Origin: Bipolaris cookei
Lineage: Eukaryota; Ascomycota; Dothideomycetes; Pleosporales; Pleosporaceae
Direction of reading: 5' to 3'
DNA length: 64,000 bases
Assembly: GCA_002286855.1 (NCBI GenBank)
Contig: NRSV01000046.1
Coordinates: 62,001-126,000, forward strand
This document shows, piece after piece, positions 54,445-64,000 of this stretch (positions are counted from its first letter, which is position 1; each line of letters opens with the position of its first letter). Below the pieces are notes generated by a model that ran no database searches, was not told the origin of the DNA, and worked only from the letters and a program-made list of their open reading frames with translations. The translations under genes and the position numbers were made by a program.

Positions 54445-55892
54445 GGCAGGGTAGCCGGGGGAAAGGCGATGGCAAAAAAGGATACGAGGGGCGGCGTCGA
54501 GTGCTTACGTCGCAGCGCATGTGGCGGATTAGCTTGTAGACATGTGTAAAGTAGTCTACCAGTAGCTACAATGAAATGGCCAAGTGATGAGGTTATAGTG
54601 GCACCATTGCACATCTTGGCCCGTTGCAACGAGCAGTGTAAAGTGATCGATGGCAGACAGGGATGGGGACAACGTGTCCGTACAGTGAAGATCGTGAACC
54701 GAACAGGCGTTGAGTCGGGCCGCATCTGGCAACGACAGGCAGACGGGCAGGTGGTAGACGAAGAGCCGGTCACGAGGCAGGACGGGCAGTCCTTGCGGGT
54801 GAGGCTGGGCAGGACAAGGGCCGTGGGTGCCTAAGAGAGCCCGAGGGGGGCGGTTGGGCGAGGGCGGACCACGGATGACAAAAGCAGATGGGGTACCTGT
54901 AACGTCCGCGATGCAAACGAGGCGAGGGTCAGGACACAGATGCAGACCGGCGGTGGGAAAACTGGAGCAGAGGCAAAATGAAGCGTGCCATGTGCAGCAG
55001 ACGCAGATGAGCAGCGGACAGCCTTAGAGACGGGTGGAGCCTTGCAGTGGTAGTGGTGGTTAGGCGCGAGAATAGCATGCAACGGGCTGCTCCATACATA
55101 GCAGAGGCAAAAAGAAAAAAAACCGCTACAGCAGCGGCGGACCCTGTGAGTGGCGGGGCGTGGTAAGTGACAGGGCCCGGGACTGGGCATACTCAAGGGT
55201 TCCTAGGGCTGCGCCGGGCCCAAGCGAGCGATGACATAGTGCACTCAGCACTTCGCCCGACGTAACCTCGCAACCAGGCGGGCAGGCACCGTCGCCCTCT
55301 CACAGCCCGAGCCCGAAACCCTCGTGCCAGACGTGCTGCACGCTACTACAGGCTACACACTACTTGCTACTTACTACTACATACACACACATATGCATAC
55401 TCCATACATACACATTACCAACTAGTTGCTAGTCCACACACATACACATACACACACTCTTCCCCTCGTGCGTCGCCCGCCTCATTCGCTGCCTCGCCAG
55501 TCCCCACCACCACGCCCATTGCTGCCAGGCACATCCTAGAGGTCCGCCTAGCAACTCTCACCACGTCCTCCTTGCAGCGCGCTCCCCCCGCCCCCTGCCG
55601 CGCCCGGCGTCACCACTCGTCGCGGGAAACCTGGGCGCCCTCGCTCCCACTGTCGTCTGTCCAAACCGGCAACCGGTTCGCGCCTCCTAGTCGTCGAACC
55701 AACATACACCTGCGTCCGCCCTCCGGCACCCGCCCGGCATTGACACGCTTTTATGTACGTCCACCTGCGACCTCTCTCTCCGCCAGGCCTCGTTTCGTCT
55801 TCGCCTTCTTCGTGTGCCATGCGCTTCTCTGTCTCTTCTTTGCTGCCATTGCCTCTCCGAGTCTGACCGTTCCACCTCCTCCCACTAACATC
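54445..55892. other. Intergenic, GC-rich then CA/CT-rich leader
   Basis: No supported gene. CA-repeat tracts (55378-55462) and a strongly C/T-biased stretch to 55890 look like the promoter and long 5' leader of the next gene. The frame is open from 55572 but only through non-ATG codons. Confidence 0.45.
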
Positions 55893-58717
55893 ATGTTGGG
55901 CAGCCTTCTCCTACCCACCAGCCCGCCGGGCCCAAGGGGCACTACTTATTCCCCTACTGCGGCGCCGCCCCTTCCTCCCCGCAGAAACTCCCTGTCCACC
56001 CAGCCTGCTGCCAAAACCGCCGCCAAAACCACCCCGCTGCACATCAAGACGGTCAAGCTGTCGGGCGCCATGGACTCGCGCTACACGCGCCCCTCGTCCC
56101 CCCGCAGGGCATATGGCAATCCTGCCAGAGCATCCACCGGCGGCTTCTCTGACCCATATTACGACTCGTCATACTATGCCCGTCCCAGCTCCCCACGCGC
56201 CAGCGTCGATCGTCTGGCTGCTGCCTCGTCGATTCATTCACCCTACTGGAACCAGCCCACTGCCTCTCTCGCCGCTGCCCGCACCAGCAACCTCAAGTAC
56301 GACTCGTACACAACACGCCCCCGCCGCAACACCAACGACCTGACCCGCCCCAACGTGAGCACCAGTGCCCTCCCTCAGACGTCCCTTCCCCTCCGCACTC
56401 CCTACTCGCTCCACGCCACCACCCATGCCGACCGCCCAAGAAGCCCCCTCACCTCTTCTTACGACAAACGCGCCGACACATACATTACCTCGGCCCCCTC
56501 GCGAACTCACAAGAAGGTCTACAGCGTCGACGACACCAGCCACTTGACCAAACTCGTAGCAGAGGTCGATGCCTCCCGCCACAGGGACCACGCTGATAGG
56601 GGCTACAACGTCACCAGCGGTGGTCGTACCTACCACGACTCCAAGCCTTCACCGCGCCTGTCCGACATGAGCAACGATGGCTACTCCTACACGGACCCCG
56701 CAAGCATGTACCGCGACACAGAACCAGCCTGGAGACGTCCACGTGCTGGCAGCATTGAGCGGAGTTCTCGTCCTACTAGCATGATTGCCGAACGCCCTCC
56801 ACGCACTTCTACCCGTGAACTCGGTCCTCCACCATCTACTCGAGGCTTCGATAAAATTCACAGCGCTCCACGGGTCCATGGCCGGTCATCCTCGATTGAC
56901 AGAACCCCAGTCCCCAAGTATGACCCCTATCCAGATGCACACCTTGGCCGATCATCTTCCACACGCTCCCGAGCTCCAGCTGCTGTTCATCAAGAATCCC
57001 GCGAACACCGTCGTGACACGTATCGTGACGACTACGACCGCAGGGATGTCGAGAACAAACGCCACAACACCACTTTCGAGGACCGTGACGTCACATCCCG
57101 AGGATTTGGCATCGCCCCAACCGGCCCTCCCACCCTTGCACATGATCATCATGCCCTCGATCGACAACCTCTCTACCCCCCTCAAGAGCCTCCTCGGCCC
57201 AGGGTGCAGGAGTCTGCCACTTCGTACTACCAGCCCGAGCGTGCCGAGGCTCGCATGCCTGAGGTCCGTAGTTCCCGTGACCGCGACGTGCCCCCTTCAG
57301 ACTACGACCGACGTCCCCGTGAACGGGACCATGGTAAACATGACAAATACGAAGGCAATAGTTTTGTTCCTACTGCTGCCGGAGCTGTTGCAGGTGTTGC
57401 TGCCACTTTGGGCGCTGCTGGTTACATGAAGGCTCGTGAAAAGGAACGGGGCAGTGACCGCGACTCTTCTGGAGAAAGAGAGCGAGAGCGCCGAAAGGAG
57501 TACGATGAACGTGACAGACGGGACCGTCCTGATGAGCGACGCGAGAGGAAGTCCGAAGGCCGCCGCAACTCTCTAGCACCAACCCCGGCTGTGGCTACCC
57601 CCGTCGCCGCCGCTGCCGCCGCTGCCGCCGCTGCCCCTCCTCCTCCTGCCCCTCCTGCCCAAATTGCTGCTCCTGACTATCCAGCCTATCCTGACCCAGA
57701 CCGCAAGTACCGTGACCGTCGACAGGATGATGACAAGGACAAGGTTCCTGTGTCTTCCAGAAAGGCCCCATCGCCTGAAGGCAGTGGAGATGAACGGCCA
57801 CGTCATTACGTTGACCGAGATGCTGAGAGGCGAAAGGAGCCTGCACCACAACCAGCTGCTGTAGACCCCGACGAGGAGTACCGACGACGCATCCAACAAG
57901 AAGCCGAGCGTGCCGGTCGCAACAACCGTGGCCGAGAGAGCGACTCTGACCACGAAAAGGATCGACGAAGGCGAAAGGAGGAGCGTGACAGATCCAAGTC
58001 GAGAGGCCGAGAGGAACAGTCACGTGTATCCCCTCCTCGAGACGCACCCAGCTCTCGGGATGAACGCTCCTCGACAACTCACAATGGAGGTATAGTGCAG
58101 GAGCCTGAGACACTCGACAAGGAGTCAGAGCCTGCTAGCAAGAGCGTGCAGATTGTCGAACCACCCAAGGAACCTGTGGCACCTGTCAAGGGCATTCTCC
58201 GCAAGCCTACTGCCAAGTTTCCAGAGGACCCTGAGCCTATCCGCGAGGGCGTAGCACCCCACAAAGATGCTCTCAAAGGCAAAGACATTCCTGTTGGAGC
58301 CCGATGGACAAGGATCGACCGACGCCTGGTCAACCCAGAGGCCTTGGAACAGGCCAAGGAGCGTTTCGAAGAGCGCATGGACTGTGTGATTGTACTCCGA
58401 GTCTTGACCAAAGAAGAGATTCAAAAGCTCGCTGATCGTACAAGGAAGATCCGCGAGAGCAGAGGTAAGTTTGCCAATGAGTTGGTTAAGTAAGCACTGC
58501 TAACAGATGCATAGAGGATGACGAGTACGATCATGAACGACGAGAGAGAGAGGACCGTGACAAACGCAGCCGCCGCTCCAAGGACGACCGAGATGACGAA
58601 GATCGCGATGATGACCGCTATCATCATGAACGTGAGCGACGTCGTCGCTATGATGATGAGAGCGACTACGAAGGCCGAGATCGATCAAAGAAGCACGATA
58701 ACGATGATGGAAGGTGA
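55893..58717 (+). CDS. Large disordered Arg/Asp/Pro-rich protein with conserved C-terminal domain (DUF8035-like)
   Basis: Exons 55893-58464 and 58515-58717 give 924 residues; the intron is 50 bp. The ATG at 55893 (MLGSLLLPTSPPGP) is chosen as first Met; 56070 (MDSRYTRPSS) is an alternative. Most of the chain is low complexity: Ser/Pro/Tyr/Arg-rich N-terminal half, a small hydrophobic Ala/Gly patch (FVPTAAGAVAGVAATLGAAG), a poly-Ala/Pro tract and RD/RE/SR-like repeats. The ordered part is near the end: GILRKPTAKFPEDPEPIREG, then ARWTRIDRRLVNPEALEQAK and FEERMDCVIVLRVLTKEEIQ, followed by a charged Asp/Arg tail. This C-terminal block resembles the fungal DUF8035 family (memory, not verified). 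Role unknown; RD/SR-like repeats suggest RNA or scaffold function. Confidence 0.82.
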
Positions 58718-60802
58718 TGACATTGAACAAGCTTCATGCATTGCTACCAGGCACCTTTCTGGTCTGAAGCAAGCGCTTATGTTGTATTGAGTAGAGGAAG
58801 AAAACCCTTAATCACAAAAACCTACAAAGAGATTTTGTCGAAGAAAACGACGATGAGAAAACCATTGCAGCTCAAGCGTCGGACAGCAAGCAGAAACGGG
58901 ACAAAACATAGGATGGCACGTTTCAACGTCTGACGGCAGACAAAGGCACTGGAATATTGTGCTAGGACCGTTTTTCGAGTTAAGCTCGCCCCAGTAGTGA
59001 CGCACCAGGCTACAAAGTTGTAAATTTTTATTCTTCTCTGGTGCAAATCGGCAGCCACGGCGTTTCCCCCTGGAAAGAGGTCGCATAGCTACGGTGCTTT
59101 GGTGTTTATAAAGTTGCATTCGCGCCGATGAAGCCCTCGATCTCGCATCGCTATGTTATTCCTTTTTGGATTACAAGCTTTCATCGCTGTGTTTCTTTTT
59201 GGCGACACATGTTTGGTTCAATTGTTTTTCTTTTCTTTTTATGGCATCAAGCATGGCGCGTAGGAAAGGGGGGGGAGGTGGAAAGATCATGCAATAGGAG
59301 CCGGGGTGGCGAACAGTTATTGCCTTTTTGTACATGTCTTTCTATTCTTTGCTTTGCTTTTTTCCCCCTTCATTCCGAGTTACCTTTATGGGGTGAAATA
59401 AAATACTTATTTCTATGTATGTGTTGGTTGCCTCGAAAGGGTGTACTTGGTGCTGCTCTTTCTCCCCTTTCGATATACATACTCATCTTTTGTCATTTTA
59501 CTTAGTACTGTTTAGGCAAATGGGTTATACCGATTAACAGTAGTAGATTGCAATCTCGATGATGACGCTCATCACCATCATCACAAATGACGATAAGACA
59601 GTGCACGTGGATTGTCCTACCTACCTCCCTACCGCTCATCATCAACATCATCTCACCACGCACATGAGCACCACATGTAGATCAGATCAGACTACCCAGT
59701 TCGCTGCGTCAGCTCTTTCTTTTCCTTGCTTCTTCACGAACTAAGATCTTGCTTTCTTCCGGTGCAGCGTCATGCAGGGGCTTTGGTTGCAGCGAGGTAA
59801 GTAAGGCGGTTGGGTTGAGTTGGGTTGGGTGCGCATGCAGATAGTAGGGTGTGCAAGAGGGTGGGTATGCAGGGAAGGTTTGTGCGGTGTGATGGTGGGT
59901 GAGCTAGTGGAGGAAAAGAAAGGAAAGAGATGAAGAAGGGGGAGGGGAGGGGAGGGGAGGGGAGAAAGGGTGAGTGACGTATCAAGTATTATTCTGAGGG
60001 TTGAGAGGTCTTTGTCCATTTTTGCTTCAGCTGGATAGGGTTGTAGGTTCTTACGATGTGTTTGGTAGGTGTGTAGGCACAATTATATTAGTACATACAT
60101 AGGTTTGAAGTGATACTAATCCTCGAGGAAGAGTTCCTCAGGATCTCTGGGATGGAAGCTACGTATACGCCCCCATGCATGTGACTGTAGCTTCTCATCC
60201 TTCTTAGCCCCTTAGCGTTCATCCTTTTTCTCCAAGTTTAGTACTTAAAGTGTCATTGAACAAAGTTCATGGCATCTACGATCAGCACCCTTTACCAACT
60301 CTAACCTTGCTTGGCACAGTATTTCCGCCCGCCCACGTCTGGCTGCACACACGTATTCGTATCCTGGGATATATCCATGCTGTTGACCTGCAAGTAATGC
60401 GCCTGCGCGCCGTTGAGCCGGCATTCGCCATCCGCCGCGGCGGGCGTACACTGTATACGTTGAAACCCCAAATTCAGTACAAATTGAACATAGAGTGTGA
60501 GAGGGGGGGGGGGTGACGTGGTACGTACGCAGAGGATATTTCCCAGTCCTGCCTCGCACCAATCCGCAGTATACGGGATCTTTCTCCCATGTTTACCTGG
60601 GACGGGACCTTGTTCGCCGTTGCCACAGCATGGTTCTAATATTCCATCATCTTTATTAGCTTACCAGCTCTTCAAAAAAAACAATAGTGATGTAAGAATG
60701 TGCGTGTATGTGTGGGGAGGAGAAAACGCACTCTTTTCATACGCGGGCGGAATTATCCACCGTAATCTCGCTCTAGTCCCACATAAATCCCAACATAATT
60801 AC
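58718..60802. other. Intergenic 2.1 kb, no supported gene
   Basis: Short frames only; purine- and G-rich tracts at 59930-59965 (GGGGAGGGGAGGGGAGGGGA). No domain or splice structure recognised. Confidence 0.4.
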
Positions 60803-61167
60803 TCAGACCCTTATTGCCAAGAAGAAACGGTTTGTTCCTGTCGCAACCATGGCCTTGGTATATATCCGTGCCGTCTTGACACTACCCTTGATGTGTAAGC
60901 CAAACCATACGTACCGTGAGGGGGGAGGAAAGGGAGGTATGTGTGCTGGGCAAAAGTGAGGGGAATACTTGCGCATGTTCTGAATGCCCAGAAGGTTGTG
61001 CCTAAGCGGTTGTCCTGGAAGGGGGACCAGGATCCACTCGAGGTGCAGCATAGATCTGTGACTGAGCTCATGTCGATGCTTGCCAAGGGGATTTTTTCGG
61101 TGGCTGCATGAATGATTTCTAGGAAGAGGGAAAGGGAGAGAAGGGTGGAGGCGAGGAAGCGAAGCAT
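60803..61167 (-). CDS. Possible small secreted protein
   Basis: Starts MLRFLASTLLSLSLFLEIIH, a strong signal peptide with cleavage near residue 20-21. Two readings are possible. Unspliced, the frame runs to 60811 (118 residues). With a GC-AG intron (60887-60972, donor GCAAGT), exons 60973-61167 and 60803-60886 give 92 residues, phase 0, ending FFLAIRV. The mature part has CC and one further Cys. No family recognised; low coding evidence apart from the signal peptide. Confidence 0.4.
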
Positions 61168-62333
61168 TTCACGATTTGTGGCGTGTGACTGATGTTGATG
61201 GTATATGGAACGTACAACGGCAGCTGAGATGGTTTAGAAATTATATACTATGTTCGCTTGCCTCTTATAATATGTACTTATTCATGCGAGTGAAAAGACA
61301 AATAGTTTAGCCGGTTTTTTTTTCTGGAAGCAAAGTTTTTCGTAGCAGGTATCAGGTTAGGCACCGCTGAGACGAGGCGACTAGAGAAGCACTCTTTTTA
61401 TAGCGCTGACGATGAGATTGTAGTGATTTTTATGGTATGATGCTGTACATGAGACGGGATCGGGTAGGAAGAGAGTTCGGGCAGTCTGGAAGTGAAACGG
61501 GAACACCCGTTATCAGGCTCATCCAACCCTCTGAGCAGTAATTCATCTATGCATGTAGCAATGATCCACCTAGATCGAGACGACGATTGTAAGAGCATTG
61601 GGAATACTGTACTAATACAGCATACCGCTGTGTACAAGAAATTGAATTTCAATAACCCAAGTAAGTTTGTCGTACATGTTCAAAGTTTGAATATATAAGA
61701 AGGTGAATGTTATGCACCCCATCATGGGTCAAGGCCGCCTTAGTAAGGTACTCAGTGACCGCTTAGTCGAGCGACGCTTGGATACAATAAAATGGATTCT
61801 TCCGACTCGTACTGTAAGAAGTGGATCTTGGGGAGATGTCGTGAAGGTATACTTAGTTTGTGTTTAGCTGGGAGATGGTATGTATAAATTGGAGAGGTAC
61901 AGTTTGCTGTTTGTCCAACATTGATTGAAGGCGTGATTGATAGAGGCCTCCCAATCAGACGCTGTGCAACACACTGCATAGCCTGCTTTCTCATACTGGG
62001 ACTCCTCTACAATAACTAAAGAAGTCTAGTGAGCGTGAAGGAGAAAGGCATATCGTATGATTGGGGATGGCGAAGGTGCTTATGGTGAGACGGATGATTA
62101 CGAACCTGCCGGCAGATGGACAACTTAGTTCAAACCGAGAAATACGAATGAAGTGGCTGTTTCATGCAAGTCTACAAAATTATAAATACTTTATGAACGA
62201 AGAAGGGGAGCAAAGGTGAATTCGAGACATTCCCTACAGTCCTTTCACGACGTCGCAGTCGCTACTATTCATCTAGCCATTCCCATGCGAATCACCTTTG
62301 CTCCTTCTTCGACACCCCTGCAACACTACCCAC
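61168..62333. other. Intergenic, no supported gene
   Basis: AT-rich with short frames lacking features. It probably holds the 3' flank of the transcription factor gene. Confidence 0.4.
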
Positions 62334-64000
62334 TTACTCCTGCTCCCAATGGTAAACAAAATCAGCCGGCGCACCTGTAATGGCCAAGTCTTCTGGGCCC
62401 AAGTGCTGCAACCCACCCTCGCCAAATGCAAAATCATTCTCAATCTGCATAAAGAGGTATTGATCCACCTCGTCCAGCGTCCAAGACCAAGGCTTCGGAC
62501 TAGGAGTAGAAGGCGTGACGATCCCTGATGGTTGTGCATGACTGTGAGGTGTACTACTAGCATTCCCTTGCTGTTGCCCCGAGTGTTGATTTAAAGTACT
62601 GGAAGACGCCGTTGGCATATTCGATCGTTGAGCAGCAGCGCCAGGATGACTCCCTGCTTCATCCGGTTCCATGGTCAACCTGGACGCGGTATCTCGATCG
62701 AGGTAGTGGAAGAACAGCTCTAGGACCCAATTCGTTACTTCCCATGTCCTTTGGAGCTCCCGGAGACCCAGCAGGCAAAGCTTTGCACGGTGCTCGGCTA
62801 GTGTGCGGTTAATGCCGGACGAGCGGCGGAAGTGAACAACATGGATGCAAAGCGTATTGAATAGGTTTGTGATGACATGCATCTGAGCGTGACAGATGCT
62901 GCTATCTGGTAGCATGTCTTCGACTATGCGTGAGTTGCGTGCAGCGGCCTGGAGCGCGACGTTGCCTTCAGTTGCTACACTACGGCTCTCGTCCATAATA
63001 AAACTGGTTCGGTGGAGGAGAATGAGGAGGTTGTTGTATGCGAGGTGGAGCATGCTAGCTTGGAAGTTGGGCACGCCGCTAGCATCAGTGTCAAGTCGCA
63101 TGACGCTGGGGAGGTCATTCTTCCACTGGTATAATTCATCGCGAAGCTTGGTCGTGTCTCCGGATGTCAGTGTACGTCCGGGTAGATAGCCAGCATCGAC
63201 TACGCGACCGAGAAAAACTGCCAACTGCACCATACTTATTGCATAAGCAGTCGAGCGATGGCGGTCATCTGGAGAGGAAGATCGAAAGGCATATGCAAAG
63301 TCGGAATATATCAATGGCTCCACGTCACAATCTTTGTCGCGTATCCGGCACGGCAGCCCCAGAGCAGCCGCGCATTGTCTCTCACGAATATAAATGGCCC
63401 ACCATAGTCTTCTCTTAACCCTCGTAAGTTTTTCTTCTGAATTCCCCCCACAGCGATGTAGCGCCCGTGTTTCCGATAGACTGATGGCTGTTCCAAGCCA
63501 ATGACGGGCATCTTTTTCCAACAGAGCGCCTGCCCTCCAAAAGCTCATCAGAAGCAAAGCTTGAATTACAGCAAGTTTGTTAGTCTCGTAAGTCGCATCA
63601 TAAATGTCTTTTGCACGAATGTAAAAGAACCATTTCGCTCGATGACGATTGCCCCATCCTAGTTTGTTCAGTGTAGATTCTTCACAGTGAATCACGCCAA
63701 TGAACAACATCGCCTGCAATAACAGGGCAGACATTTCTAATCTGTTATAACTGATCCAGTAGTCGTCTTCGTCAAGGATGGCAAAGTGCGGGTGAAACCA
63801 TTTGAAGTAGGCCTCTAGTAATTCCTTTCGGATGTCGGCCGGGGGGAATGAAAACGCGCCTTCTACCTGCAGAGCCTTCTTCCTTGCGACACGCCTTTCA
63901 GCCTCCCATTCAGGAACATTTGATTCTTCCCTAACTGCCCTAGGAAGAGCATGGCGGAAGCAAGACTCGCGGAGTTCTACTGCGGCAGGGGTCGGCGCTC
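62334..64000 (-). CDS. Fungal-specific transcription factor, C-terminal part (5' end outside window)
   Basis: The minus-strand frame is open from the right edge (VELRESCFRHALPRAVREE near the edge) to the stop at 62334, at least 555 codons without introns. The fungal_trans regulatory domain is clear: EAYFKWFHPHFAILDEDDYW, WFFYIRAKDIYDATYETNKL, ALLLMSFWRAG, WLGTAISLSETRALHR and RRLWWAIYIRERQCAAALGL, followed by PCRIRDKDCDVEPL. The tail is Ser/Thr/Gln/His-rich and ends in an acidic segment (DEVDQYLFMQIENDFAFGEG), a plausible activation region. The pattern is closest to cutinase-transcription-factor-1-like regulators (memory). The zinc cluster should lie beyond the edge. An internal Met at 63734 is not the start, because conserved sequence continues upstream. 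Confidence 0.88.
   Translation of the reverse strand, partial: APTPAAVELRESCFRHALPRAVREESNVPEWEAERRVARKKALQVEGAFSFPPADIRKELLEAYFKWFHPHFAILDEDDYWISYNRLEMSALLLQAMLFIGVIHCEESTLNKLGWGNRHRAKWFFYIRAKDIYDATYETNKLAVIQALLLMSFWRAGALLEKDARHWLGTAISLSETRALHRCGGNSEEKLTRVKRRLWWAIYIRERQCAAALGLPCRIRDKDCDVEPLIYSDFAYAFRSSSPDDRHRSTAYAISMVQLAVFLGRVVDAGYLPGRTLTSGDTTKLRDELYQWKNDLPSVMRLDTDASGVPNFQASMLHLAYNNLLILLHRTSFIMDESRSVATEGNVALQAAARNSRIVEDMLPDSSICHAQMHVITNLFNTLCIHVVHFRRSSGINRTLAEHRAKLCLLGLRELQRTWEVTNWVLELFFHYLDRDTASRLTMEPDEAGSHPGAAAQRSNMPTASSSTLNQHSGQQQGNASSTPHSHAQPSGIVTPSTPSPKPWSWTLDEVDQYLFMQIENDFAFGEGGLQHLGPEDLAITGAPADFVYHWEQE

Noticed and set aside
55572..55892. N-terminal extension of the 924-residue protein to 55572
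   Set aside because: It begins at TTG and lies in a CT-rich leader; the first ATG is at 55893.
1..64000. CRISPR arrays, bacterial operons, rRNA genes
   Set aside because: None seen; gene structure is eukaryotic and the repeats are transposons or microsatellites.

Overview
The window is nuclear DNA of a filamentous ascomycete. Genes are single units with short introns (about 48-75 bp, GT..AG with CTAAC/CTGAC-like branch sites), and the set includes a three-exon histone H4, a DNA polymerase eta, a CFEM-PTH11 receptor, a caleosin and Zn2Cys6-type regulators. The families and the style of the transposons suit Dothideomycetes/Pleosporales; that placement is inference. A run of N (39234-40135) shows this is a scaffold with a gap.

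Layout. (1) 1-20906 is ordinary gene space: a membrane-anchored protein of unknown function (856), histone H4 (2933), an isochorismatase-fold hydrolase (3688, minus), an amino-acid/GABA-type permease (5320), a coiled-coil membrane protein with internal repeats (7769), 4.3 kb of low-complexity DNA without genes, an RfeG-like protein (14143), a secreted alpha/alpha-barrel-like protein (16703) and DNA polymerase eta (18729, minus). (2) About 21.1-31.4 kb is a transposon-rich compartment. It holds a ~0.55-kb inverted repeat bracketing ~3.4 kb, a two-exon gene for a 105-residue secreted protein with ten cysteines inside it, a solo-LTR-like element, an intact Tc1 element, a Ty3/gypsy chromodomain relic facing an antisense zinc/coiled-coil ORF, a 5'-truncated LINE with a perfect 15-bp target duplication, and a decayed pogo/Fot1 transposon. 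(3) 31.9-45.7 kb carries accessory genes between more elements: caleosin-type peroxygenase, CFEM-PTH11 receptor, berberine-bridge-type FAD oxidase, a pogo element with 63-bp terminal repeats (gapped), a tRNA-like sequence, and a zinc-cluster regulator gene broken by a solo LTR. (4) 45.7-47.9 kb is a second decayed pogo element with a nested LTR-like insertion. (5) 48-64 kb returns to ordinary genes: NmrA-like oxidoreductase, D-2-hydroxyacid dehydrogenase, five-exon sugar/quinate-type MFS transporter, a 924-residue disordered protein, a possible small secreted protein, and a fungal transcription factor running off the right edge.

How the parts relate. The oxidase, caleosin, receptor and regulator are all accessory-type genes lying among transposons and could form a small metabolic or environment-response neighbourhood, but nothing in the sequence proves co-regulation. 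The strongest unusual signals are the cysteine-rich secreted gene inside the inverted-repeat block, the nested insertions whose exact target duplications give an order of events, and a tRNA-like head joined to a LINE-type 3' tail and flanked by an 11-bp repeat.
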